DNA from: Microcyclospora pomicola
Lineage: Eukaryota > Ascomycota > Dothideomycetes > Capnodiales
Direction of reading: 5' to 3'
DNA: 64,000 bases
NCBI GenBank assembly: GCA_002786065.1
Contig: NHNY01000002.1
Location: 1,240,001-1,304,000 of the forward strand
Both the position numbers and the translations under genes were made by a program. Shown one piece after another: positions 31,943 through 42,560 of the stretch. The stretch's first letter is position 1. Each line of letters opens with the position of its first letter. Under the pieces are notes generated by a model. The model searched no databases. It saw nothing but the letters and a program-made list of their open reading frames with translations, and was not told where the DNA came from.

Positions 31943-32744
31943 CCGCGTCCGCTGTCTACCCCCACTCCGTCCGCGAAACCTCTACTCTACCTCGTCGTCG
32001 TCGTCGCCGCGCTCCGCTCTCCTCCACGGTCGCGCGTCTGCTCCTCCTCCCGTAGTTGCGTATTCAGAACAGTCCGTCGACCCTGCAGGACGCGCTTCAC
32101 TTCTCACTGTGCCGGTCCTTCAATTCGACTCACGTGTCCTCGCTCTCTTGCACGTTCGGCCGCACCTCACGTCGGTCCACGTCACGTGCAACACCTCTCG
32201 TCTGCCGCTTTGAGTTTGCGACGGGAAACACGCTGCATGAAACTGGCGGCCAAACAGAGGCACGCACATCGCTGACCAACATCCATCAACATCAACAACA
32301 ATCAACATCACCGCCATTGTCGACCTCGTCACCGCCACCCTCGACCGCCGACTCTTTAATACTGCTCGAAGGCCATTGCCGGCCAAGCGTCTTCGGCCTC
32401 GCTCGCTCTCACCATTGTGGCGACCACCTCCCCGTCGCCGGCCATCAACATCATCACCAGCCTCGATCTTCACCTCGACCCATTCACACGGTCGATCCGC
32501 AAACATCACCGGCACCCGAGTGAGAGAGACATTTGCTTGTTCATCTCGCACTCCTGCTCCGACCGATTGACTTGTTGCCGCTGCCATATATAAGCTGCGG
32601 TCGATCTCATCGCCACCGGGTTTCACAGACACCTCAGGCTAGCTCAACGTCGCTTCACCCGACCACTTCTTCTTGGAGCACCTCCCCGGCCTATCAGAGT
32701 GACAGCCCACTTGGACTGATTCACTCACCGTCGTCGTCGTCATC

Positions 32745-33655
32745 ATGGATCCGTACATCACTCACCCGTCCACTGCCGAGCAGGCCAAACAGTTCACAGC
32801 GCCCTCGTCGCTGTCGTTCCCAAACGCCGCCGGCCACCTGACCCCGCCTTCATCTGAAAAAGATGCTCAGTCGCAGCAAGCGGCCGGCAAGAATGGTGTG
32901 CCCAATGGGCAAGCATATGGAGGTAATGCCGCCTCTCAGCAGGCCGGCAACGGGGTGACTCCCGCAACCCCCGCTGCCACGCCCGGTGCTGGACAGGGTG
33001 TCAGTGGTATCGTCCCGACGCTACAGTGAGTATCGCCCTCGTGCCTTGTTGCTTCTGACCTGGGTGTTGACTCGGTCTTCAAGGAACATCGTTGCCACGG
33101 TGAACCTCGACTGCAGGCTTGATCTCAAGACGATTGCGCTACATGCGCGTAACGCCGAGTACAACCCGAAGGTCAGTTGATTTGATTTTGTTGACTGTGC
33201 AGTCTTGCTGATGTCGTGTCTAGCGATTCGCTGCCGTCATCATGCGTATCCGTGAGCCCAAGACCACCGCCTTGATCTTCGCCTCTGGCAAGATGGTGGT
33301 GACTGGTGCCAAGTCGGAAGACGATAGCAAGCTTGCCTCGCGCAAGTATGCTCGCATCATCCAGAAGCTTGGTTTCAACGCCAAATTCACCGACTTCAAG
33401 ATCCAGAACATTGTCGGCTCTTGCGACATCAAGTTCCCTATCCGATTGGAAGGGCTTGCTAGCCGCCATCACATGTTCAGCTCTTACGAGCCGGAACTGT
33501 TCCCCGGCCTGATCTACCGCATGATGAAGCCTAAGATTGTGCTTCTCATCTTCGTGTCAGGCAAGATCGTCCTCACCGGCGCCAAAGTCCGCGAAGAGAT
33601 CTACCAGGCCTTTGAGCTGATTTACCCCGTGCTTTCCGACTTCCGCAAAACCTAA
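32745..33655 (+). CDS. TATA-binding protein (TFIID subunit)
   Basis: TBP nucleates initiation by RNA polymerases I, II and III. Exons 32745-33025, 33084-33171, 33224-33655; introns 33026-33083 and 33172-33223; 266 residues. The N-terminal 90 residues are fungal-specific, rich in Pro, Gln, Gly and Ala. The conserved saddle begins at [20 protein letters not shown] and contains the two direct repeats: [20 protein letters not shown] with [17 protein letters not shown], then [16 protein letters not shown] with [20 protein letters not shown]. Both repeats are complete and all diagnostic residues look intact. The yeast gene is SPT15. The start ATG follows a GTCGTCGTCGTCATC repeat. Phase is consistent across all junctions. 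Confidence 0.97.
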
Positions 33656-35400
33656 GGTTGTCCTTTGTCCATCACATTCGGCATCGTGTAACAACATCAC
33701 GACCAGCTTGTATCAACAACACTTTCACCGAGGGTTGATGCCGACCTCATCGATCTCGATTGCCGTCATCTTCCTGACCTCATCTACCAAGCATCAAAAT
33801 GGGGTGCATGGCATGAAGATGGTGTTGATCGAGTCTTTTTCACCCTCGACTGAATTGCGATTTTGTTTTTCTTTTCCAGACATGCATGGCGAGGTGTTTC
33901 TGGCGTAATAATAAGTGACGGCCTTGAGCGTGGAGGCTGTGGGTTTTTTCTCGCGTCTGTTGTTCCGAGGGTCCCCCCAAAAGTCCCCTTCATCTTCACA
34001 AAGAGGGTGCAGATGATTCGAGGTTGAGTTCTCTACGACAACATTAGATTGTGCACTGCGAAGACAGTGCAACGGCTGCGGAGCGACGCAACGCCGTATG
34101 CTCAGACAGGCGATGGTGCTGAGCAGGAGATCGTCACCGTCCGGGGTGAGATTGATAGAATGACGCGTGCGTCCCACGTGACAGCAGCAGGAGGAAGATG
34201 CATTCATCACGGACAGCATAGGGATGTTGTGCTATCTCAGCCAATGAAATGGTTGGCCCAAGCATGACCTCTTAGTAGTCCCTCATTGACCGACCGACCG
34301 CCAAAATCGGTGATGAGCAGTAGTAGTAGTTCAGGTAGTGCACCGAAGCTACTCTGATCATTCACATCTCCACTTCCTGTGCATCTTGAGACGAACATGT
34401 GTGCCTGACAAGCCCACTACATACTTGTGCTAGCTGATCGAGTCCATTCACCTTCTACGACCCACGTAAGTCACCGTAGAATCTAGTTCAAACAACGTAA
34501 GTGAATGCCTCATGGCTCCAGTCTACCTTATTATCAGTCCGGCTCGATCATCCTCGTCCCCTGCAAGCTGCAACAGCGTCACCGCACATCACCCACCGTC
34601 CGGCAAATTTCGACTGCTTCAGCCACATTTCCACGAGCACGTCACTGATTACCTAAGGTAAGGTAGGTAGGTGAGTTATCGTTTTGTACATGTGCCTACC
34701 TAAGGTACCTTACCTAGGAACTGCCGAAGCCGAAGCACCAGCTAGGTATGGTACATTTTGTAACAATCACGCTGCACGCTGTACCCTATCGTGTCTCGTC
34801 TTTGCTTTTGGGTTTGGGTTTATGAATAAGAGCTTCGAGGTTGAATCGTGAGGAGTTGTGTTTAGCATAGATGTATCTATCTTATATTCTTACCTTAGGT
34901 GAGGTAGGCGTAGGCATAGACAGGACATATAGCTTGGACTTTCAGTCGAGCTCTAGCTCACCTCACTGTACCTAGCACCCGCACAACAAGAAAGCACTCT
35001 GTACCTCGCGAGCACTTGCCATTCCTCCACTCATTGATTCCCCTGCCCTACGTTAAGTTCATCCCTAGTACCTTGGTTAAGCGAGGTAGATGAGGTCGAG
35101 ACTGCAAGTGTCGTGCTCAGCAGTCCGTGCTCGGGACATGAAGCGTCGCGGTGAATGACGTACTGAATGGTCATACCGAACAACATTTCTTGTGGATCTT
35201 GGAGCTGTACCTTGCCGCGAGTAGCGCATTGAGGTAACTAGTAGGCATGATGTGTTTTCTTTCATCAGGACCATCTTCCATTTCTTCCATTGCATTCACT
35301 TCCATCATACTCTACCTTGCCTGACTTTGAAGAGCTGAGGGAGTTTTTTGACTGCTGATCTACATTTCATCAACCTCCATTCCCTGCATCCACCACAAGC
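33656..35400. other. Intergenic with dense TAGGTAAGG-type motif copies
   Basis: 1.75 kb without a gene. The stretch 34640-35090 holds the highest density of the GGTAAGGTAGG/CCTTACCTA motif in the window, including an inverted pair and a 12-bp perfect palindrome. An upstream CCAAT-like stretch (34237-34243) is also present, of unknown relevance. Confidence 0.5.
34651..34718. repeat. Imperfect inverted repeat with TAAGGTACCTTA palindrome
   Basis: Left arm ACCTAAGGTAAGGTAGGTAGG (34651-34671) and right arm CCTACCTAAGGTACCTTACC (34695-34714) are largely complementary in reverse. Inside the right arm, 34701-34712 is a perfect 12-bp palindrome. Similar units occur at 11213, 14284, 14478, 30434, 30621, 34891, 37323 and 41522. 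Confidence 0.75.
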
Positions 35401-36678
35401 ATGTACGCTCCTCGCACCGCCGTCCGCGCCTCGCGTGCCCTGCGCTCCAATGCCGTCCGCCGCAACGTCCGCTTTGCATCGGACAATGCCTCATCCACCG
35501 CCAGCAACACCGCCAGCCATCCGGCCGTGCTAGGTGCGGTGGGCGGTGCCGCGGCGGCCATGGCGGTCAGCTACGCCATCTACCAGTTCTCGGGCGTGGG
35601 CAAGGCGGCCCAGACGGCGTCGCTGATGAAGAGCTACGTCGACAGCGCGACGGACAAGCTCAAGGTGCAGTTCAAGGAGCAGACGCCGGACCCCAACGAG
35701 GCGCTCTCTGTGCTGCGCGACTCGGCGTTGAAGTACGCCGCGTTTATCCCCGGCGGCAAGGGATATGTCGAGAAGGTGTTCAACGATATCAACGTCATCA
35801 AGCAGAAGCATGGCGACGAGGTCAACCAGATCGTCAACGAGGCGTATGGCGATCTGCGCGCCACGAGCAAGAAGGGCTTGACGATGGAGACGGCGTACGA
35901 GTCGTACGAGATCCTGCAGAAGCACCTCGCCGCCCTCGCGGGCTTGGCGGCCGACGCCGGGCAAGACATCGTCAACAACCACCCGGAGCTGAAGGAGAAG
36001 CTGGGCGGGCAGTTCGACCAGCTCAAGAGCATGAGCGACAGCATGGGCCCGGAGATCAAGAAGCACGTCGACGAGACGTACAAGGAGATCGCTGACGTGC
36101 TCAAGGGCGGGCTCGGCTTCGGCACCATCGAGAAGATCCGTCAGCTCGTGCAAGAGAAGGTCGAGCAGGCGAAGAAGCTGGGCGACAAAGCGTGGGAGCA
36201 AGGGTATGAGCAGGTCAAGCCGATGCTCGAGAAGAACCCGCAGGTCAAGGAGCTGGTCGAGAAGAACCTCGAGACCCTCAAGCAGGGCAACGTGACTGAG
36301 GCGTTGTCCAAGGTCAAGGATGCCGTCAGCTACAACAACAGCGGCGATTTGGAGAAGTACATTGACAGGTGAGTTGTGGCATGCTTTTGGTGGGATTCTG
36401 CAGCATGATGGATGCATGACTAACTTCTCTTCTACAGCGCCAAGGACAAGGCGCAACAATTCTCCTCCGGCAGCCTGCAGAAATGGCTCGACATGGTGCC
36501 CAACGGCTCCAAGATCCTGCCGCAGCTGCAGAAGTTCAAGGAGGTCGCCGAGCAACAGGGCCAGGAGGCCGAGCAGCTGGCCAAGGACACGCTCCACGAG
36601 ATCATGCAGGTGCTCGACAAGCGCAGCGCCGACGCCGAGAAGCTGGTCGAGCAGGGCAAGAAGCAGGCGTCGAAGTAA
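35401..36678 (+). CDS. Mitochondrial membrane protein with long amphipathic helices, function unknown
   Basis: Exons 35401-36368 and 36438-36678; intron 36369-36437 (GTGAGT...TACAG); 402 residues. An Arg/Ala-rich mitochondrial presequence (about residues 1-25) precedes one hydrophobic segment rich in Gly/Ala (VLGAVGGAAAAMAVSYAIY, about 43-61). The rest is highly charged Lys/Glu/Gln helix with repeated amphipathic stretches (e.g. LVQEKVEQAKKLGDKAWEQG), reminiscent of apolipoprotein-like or LEA-like helices. I do not recognise a named family. The layout suggests an inner-membrane anchored protein exposing a long helical domain; lipid binding or membrane shaping is only a guess. A 387-codon open frame on the opposite strand is a shadow of this GC-rich coding sequence. 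Confidence 0.83.
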
Positions 36679-37592
36679 GTGTGACGAGTGCAATTTGACG
36701 GCGAGGAGTTGGGGAGGATGGAAAAAAAACCATTCGTTGATGGGATGGTCACTAGTCCTGTAACTGTAACACTACCTGTTCATGTAGTCTCTAACGGAAA
36801 AGCTCATCATGTCTGACATGCTGAAGATGGGTCTCTGAGCCAGCTCGTATGGACGACTGCCAAATGCCATTCGATCGCGTGGTGCCGTCGAGCATTGGCA
36901 ATCCTCCACCCGCGCATTGGCGGGACGACGTGTGAAATGTGCCGGTTCTAGCCGATCGATATAGAGAGCTGACCGCATACCGTGAGCTCTCTCTTTCGCC
37001 TCTGCCTTGCGATAGCAGCGATTACAGGTAATTTATGTAGGGAGTTGGCAGAGGATACATGTATTTCTCGAACGACACACGTAGACACATATGTATATAA
37101 ATGTGTCCGACGTTTATCTAAGAGGGGCAACCTCGTGTCCGGCAACTAGATAAGGCGATTGATAGAGTAGACTAGACTTCCCGTGCCTCGTTGCGATCGG
37201 CGGTCTCGGGAAATCTTGGAGAGGAATCGACGTGACTACTGTCGTAGTAAGTTTCATCACTTGCTAGAGCTCTGCCGCCAGGGTCGGTGCCTTTTTGATT
37301 GGAGAAGACTGCTTGACATCTTCCTACCTTACCTTGCTTGTTGAGGTGTAGTTCTATATTCAAGGGATATCAATCGCTTGATCCGTTCACTTGAGAGGGT
37401 ATAATTTGCCAAGGCGACAAGGAGCGGTGGACATCTATCGGGCACTCTGATCGGTGAGTCGGAGGAGCTTGCTGCAGATCGCTCTCCATCCAACCACGTC
37501 CATCGACTCCGACTTTTTGAGCTCGACATTTCTTTCCCGACGACTGCTGGACATCCTTGCGACAACACAACACCCTCCCCACCACCCTCGAC
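36679..37592. other. Intergenic, upstream of the glycine decarboxylase gene
   Basis: 0.9 kb. A GTATATAAATG stretch (37091-37101) is TATA-like but about 490 bp from the next ATG. A CCTACCTTACCTTG motif copy lies at about 37323. No gene is supported. Confidence 0.4.
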
Positions 37593-40500
37593 ATGTCGGC
37601 CTCGCAGGCGGCCGCTCGGCTGCGCGTGCAATGGCTCCTCACCCACCGTCCGCTCTCGCCCCGCTGTCTCGTCCTCCGCCACCGCTCCCTCAACACCTCC
37701 CGCCTCGCACCGACGCGCGCCCTGCACTCCTCGCCTCGCCGGACCTTCTACCAGACCTCCACCGAGGACACCAAGTCCAGCGACCCCAAGACCGATCATG
37801 ACTCCGTCTTCGCCCCGCTCGACACCTTCTCGCGCCGCCATATCGGCCCCTCCGCTCACTCCGCCGAGGCCATGCTGCAGGCCCTCGACCCGCCCGCCGG
37901 CACGCTGGACGAGTTCGTCGCCTCCGTCCTGCCAGCCACCATCCTGTCTAGCAAGGATCTGAAGATCGAGGGCCCCATGCCCGAGTCTGGCAGCACGCCG
38001 ACCAGCGAGGGCGGCTTCTCCGAGAGCCAGCTGCTCACCCGTCTGCGCGAGATCGCCGGCGAGAACATCGTGTGCAAGAGCTACATCGGCTGCGGATATG
38101 CAGGCACACGCGTGCCGGAGGTGATCAAGCGCAACATCCTCGAGAACCCCGCCTGGTACACCAGCTACACGCCCTACCAGCCCGAGATCAGCCAGGGCAG
38201 ACTGGAGTCGCTGCTGAACTTCCAGACCATGGTGACGGACCTGACCGGGCTGGCGATCTCAAATGCGTCGCTTCTGGATGAGCCGACCGCGGCCGCCGAG
38301 GCCATGACGCTGTCGATGAATGCATTGCCCGCCGCGCGCCAGAAGAGGGAGAAGAAGGTCTACCTCGTGTCACATCTCTGCCACCCGCAGACGATCGCGG
38401 TGCTGGCGAGCCGTGCGCAGGGGTTCGGCATCACGATCCAGGTGGCGGACATCCTCGCGGAGAACAGCAAGGTTGTGGATGAGGTTGGCGAGGACCTGAT
38501 TGGCGTGCTTGCCCAGTACCCGGACACATTGGGAGGCGTGGCGGACTTCCGTGGACTCGCGGACAAGATCCACGCGCTCAAGGCGACGTTCGCCGTGGGC
38601 ACCGATCTGCTCGCGCTCACCCTGCTGACCCCACCGGGTGAGTTTGGTGCCGATATCGCGTTCGGCAATGCGCAGCGCTTTGGTGTACCTTTCGGGTTCG
38701 GAGGACCACACGCGGCGTTCTTCGCGGTCAGCGAGCAGCACAAGCGAAAGATCCCCGGTCGACTGATTGGTTTGTCCAAAGACCGCCTGGGCGATCACGC
38801 GGCGAGATTGGCGCTGCAGACTAGGGAACAACACATCAGGCGTGAGAAGGCCACCAGCAATGTGTGCACGGCACAAGCTCTGCTGGCGAACATGAGCGCC
38901 ATGTATGCCATCTACCACGGGCCGGCAGGACTCAAGCGGATCGCCGAGAAGGTGGCCAAGATGACGCAGATCCTGGCCAAGGGCATCGAGCAGATCGGCC
39001 ACGAGGTGACGCAGCAGGCCGCCTTCGACACGATTGTCGTCAAGAAGCAAGGCGCCGAGCTCTTCGCGCAAAAAGCCGCGCAGCTGGTCATGGTCAACTT
39101 CCGCGTCGTCGACCATGAGCACATCGGCATCACGCTGGACGAGACCGTCGGCAAGAAACAGCTCGAGGAGATTCTGCGCGCGTTCACCACGGATGAGATC
39201 GACGTTGACCACTTGGCCGAGGACCTGGATGCGACCGCTAACGTGCCGGACTTCCTGAAGCGCTCCTCGCCGTACCTGACGCATAAGGTGTTCAACTCGC
39301 ACCACTCTGAGACGGAGATCCTGCGCTACATGCATCACTTACAGTCGAAGGATCTGTCGCTCGTGCACTCCATGATTCCGCTGGGTTCGTGCACGATGAA
39401 ACTCAACGCAACCACTGAGATGGTGCCCATCACCTGGCCGGAGTTTGCGGGTATTCATCCTTTTGCACCACCAAATCAAAGCCGGGGGTATGCCATTTTG
39501 ATTGATGAGCTGGAGAAGGATCTGGCAGAAATCACCGGCTTTCACTCGGTTTCGTTGCAACCAAACTCAGGGGCTCAGGGTGAATTTGCGGGTCTGCGAG
39601 TGATCCGTAAGTTCCACGAGCAACAGCCAGGGAAGAAGCGTGATATTTGTTTGATTCCGGTCTCCGCACACGGCACCAACCCAGCCAGTGCCGCTATGGC
39701 GGGCATGCGCGTGGTGACCATCAAGTGCGACACCAAGACGGGCAACTTGGACATGGACGATCTGAAAGCCAAGTGCGAGAAATGGAGCGAGCAGCTGGGT
39801 GCAATCATGATCACCTACCCAAGCACGTTCGGTGTCTTCGAACCACAGGTCAAGGAGGCTTGTGATCTGGTGCACAAGCATGGTGGTCAAGTGTATATGG
39901 ATGGCGCCAACATGAATGCCCAGATCGGCCTCTGCTCGCCGGGCGAGATTGGCGCGGATGTCTGCCATCTCAACTTGCACAAAACCTTCTGCATTCCGCA
40001 CGGCGGTGGAGGACCTGGTGTCGGGCCGATCGGTGTCGCCGAGCATCTTGCTCCCTTCCTGCCAGGCCACCCGCTCGTCGCAGATGTTGGTGGAGCACAA
40101 GGCATCGCCCCTGTATCTGGTGCCCCGTGGGGTTCCGCAAGCATTCTTCCCATCAGCTGGTCATACATCAAGATGATGGGCGCGCGCGGTCTGACCCATG
40201 CCACCAAGATCACCCTCCTCAACGCCAACTACATCCTCTCGCGCTTGCGCCCGCACTACCCGATCCTCTACACCAACGAGAACGGCCGCTGCGCGCACGA
40301 GTTCATCCTCGACGTGCGCAAGTTCAAGGAAACCGCCGGGGTCGAGGCCATCGACATAGCCAAGCGCCTGCAGGACTACGGCTTCCACGCCCCGACCATG
40401 AGCTGGCCCGTCGCCAACACCCTCATGATCGAGCCGACCGAGTCCGAGAGCAAGGTCGAGCTCGATCGCTTCTGCGACGCCCTCATCGCCATTCGCAAGG

Positions 40501-40844
40501 AGATTGCCGAAATCGAGGCTGGCGAGCAGCCCAAGGAGCAAAACGTCCTCAAGCTCGCGCCGCACTCGATGAAGGATCTGATTGTTGGCGATTGGCAGCG
40601 TAGCTACGGCCGGGAGAAGGCTGCGTACCCCTTGCCGTACCTGCGAGAGAAGAAGTTCTGGCCGAGCGTGACGAGGCTGGATGACACGTACGGCGACACG
40701 AATCTTTTCTGCAGGTGAGTTTTCTCTTGCGTAGTCCATCTTTACCGAGTCGGAGCTCCACTGACATTTGATAATTATAGCTGTGCTCCTGTCGAAGAGA
40801 CCATGGATGACATGACCGGCCTCATGGCCCCGACCCCTACATAG
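37593..40844 (+). CDS. GCV2: Glycine dehydrogenase (decarboxylating), P-protein, mitochondrial
   Basis: The P-protein of the glycine cleavage system decarboxylates glycine with pyridoxal phosphate and transfers the aminomethyl group to the lipoyl H-protein in the mitochondrial matrix. Exons 37593-40714 and 40781-40844; intron 40715-40780; 1061 residues. An Arg-rich presequence with an R-ALHSSPRR cleavage-like region precedes the first domain (FSRRHIGPSAHSAEAMLQAL). Other landmarks are YIGCGYAGTRVPEVIKRNIL, IPLGSCTMKLNATTEM, QPNSGAQGEFAGLRVI, SAHGTNPASAAMAGM and the PLP-lysine box NLHKTFCIPHGGGGPG (Lys near residue 796). The last exon codes only 20 residues plus stop, a small terminal exon after a conserved GT-AG intron. 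The start ATG 37593 begins the presequence. No other copy or other glycine-cleavage gene is near. Confidence 0.96.
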
Positions 40845-41576
40845 ATGCGGATCTCCCCACAGCAAGAACCCTTTGGGTTTCTTGTCACCGACCAACATCA
40901 TACGACCTAGACTTCTGATACGAAATCATGTGCCTGATTCATTTCAACATCCTGGCATCGAATTAGCGTTCAAGCGGGCGGCGTTTTACTCTTTTCAACC
41001 TTGTTCTGTTTTTCTGGATGCTTTCAACATATGCATTTCGTTAGTTTCCCGACGACAGCTTGCTCTCCACGGCGAAGCTGTGGGCTAATGGCGAATGAGA
41101 ATCATAGCTATAGTTTCAACCACACCAAAAACCATGACGGGGGTCCTACAGCCGGAGTCTCTGTTGGGTAGGAGCGGATCTTCAGCGTATAGATGACGTG
41201 CTGTTGATCGAACGAATAGAGCTTTGTAGCGGATCTGGAATGGCTCCAGGGAATGGGGCGATGCATTTTCAACACCAACGATGGATGCTGGGCATGTAGA
41301 CTGGTCAGAGTAGCAGGCGAGTCAAGAAGGAGAGATAAATGGAGGTCGGGAGAAGAGTGTATATCAATCACACTTATCTACACGCCATCTCCCCCTCTCT
41401 CACACTTATCTTACGCTTATGTGTCTTGAGTCTTGATATGAAGAATCGTGGTTGTGATCAAGATGGAGATGCGACGGAGATGCAGCTGGATGCCGGTTTG
41501 ACGAGCGCTGACTGGCGATTACTAGGTAAGGTGCCTGAAGGTGCCTTGGAGTGCAATGGGAAGATCTACTCTACGA
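40845..41576. other. Intergenic between convergent GCV2 and the PEP-mutase-family pseudogene
   Basis: 0.7 kb of 3' flanking sequence. A TAGGTAAGG motif copy lies at 41522-41531, and no gene is supported. Confidence 0.4.
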
Positions 41577-42560
41577 CTAGACCCCACTGGCAAACGAGTT
41601 GCTCCCTGCCCCGAGATCGACGCCCATCAGGTCCTCCAGCCCGCAGACCTCGAAGATCCTTTTCGGCGTGATGGCCTCTTGGGGTCCGATAATGCCTGTG
41701 CAAGGAATACGGGATCAGTCAACGTTTTTCAGGGGCTTGGCATTGCTAGATCACAAAGCACCTACCTTCTGCTTTCAGCTTCTGGAACGTGGCGCGAATG
41801 GCCTGGTATGCCGGCGTCAGACTCGCGAAGCTGAAGATCATGATGCGGAAGCCCATGTCGCGGGCCTCGTCGACTGTGATGAGTGGTGAGGCCCCGTTCT
41901 CGACCGAGTTGAGCATGAGCGGCCAGCCGGGGAATTCTTGGACGCATTTTCGAGCTTGCTCTTTGCTGGTGAAGCCTTCGAGCAGACCGACGTCGGCACC
42001 GAGCTGGCGCGCAGCTTTGAGACGCTCGACGCACTCTTCGTAGCCGCACTGCTGGAGAGCATCGGTACGGGCGATGAGAACGATATCAGAGCCCGTGTGT
42101 TGCTTCGCTAGGACGGCGGTGCGGATGCGGGTGTAGTACTCCTCGCGGGGGACGACTGCCTTGCCCTTCAGGTGTCCTTTGACATCGTCAGTGATATGTG
42201 AAGCTCGAGAAAGAATATCACTCACCATATCGCTCCGTCAACACCTGATCTTCGAGGTGGAAGCCTGCAACACCAGCGCGGATGTACCTATAAACACAAC
42301 GATACACCATGATGGCACTCTGGAATCTGTGTCAGTCCTCCAGCTTCTACCGATGTTCGGGTTCTGCGTACGCCATAATCGGTGTCCATGTCGGTGATCA
42401 AAGGTGGGCCGTCGGGCCTCAGGTTGCAATTCATCTCGGCATGCGCACGCACATGATCGCCATGGCACCTCTGGCATTCCAATCTGGTGCCACGATCGCT
42501 ACCAGCAGACTCCTAGGCTTCGGTAATGAGAAGCTGGTGCTTGCATGTGCTGTCGTCTTT
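41577..42560 (-). pseudogene. Isocitrate lyase/PEP mutase superfamily gene with decayed 5' part
   Basis: The 3' exons splice cleanly: ...-42372, 42319-42226, 42176-41766, 41695-41577, with introns 42371-42320, 42225-42177 and 41765-41696. They read PPLITDMDTDYG, YIRAGVAGFHLEDQVLTERY, GHLKGKAVVPREEYYTRIRT, VLIARTDALQQCGY and the C-terminal ITPKRIFEVCGLEDLMGVDL ending at TAG. These match the fold of carboxy-PEP phosphonomutase/oxaloacetate hydrolase-like enzymes. Upstream of 42440 the family's expected segment (GAGT...SRLGMPE...AHAEMI) can be traced only in pieces in different frames. The N-terminal 60 or so residues are missing, apart from a possible LRKGTIARKLKDD near 42580. The catalytic loop, normally K(K/R)CGH, reads ERYGH, and DTGYG reads DTDYG. 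Probably a pseudogene; a very divergent gene model remains possible. Confidence 0.7.

Larger units (their letters stand above)
29941..32744. other. Intergenic and TBP upstream region
   Basis: 2.8 kb. The left part (about 30430-30640) carries TAGGTAGG-type motif copies. The right part from about 31440 is strongly pyrimidine-rich and holds the TATA element, (CT) repeat and probable long leader of the TBP gene. No protein gene is supported, although GC-rich frames up to 168 codons cross the leader. Confidence 0.5.

Noticed and set aside
31769-32632. Several 100-170-codon frames on both strands before TBP
   Set aside because: Ser/Pro/Arg- or Arg/Gly-rich readings of pyrimidine-rich leader sequence; no conserved motif. 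They are better explained as the TBP leader.
35530-36693. 387-codon minus-strand open frame crossing the intron of the mitochondrial helix protein
   Set aside because: Leu/Val/Arg-rich shadow of highly GC3-biased coding sequence; no motif, and the sense gene has a presequence and a correct splice junction.
38370-39338. 322-codon minus-strand open frame
   Set aside because: Antisense to GCV2, whose conserved boxes lie on the plus strand throughout.
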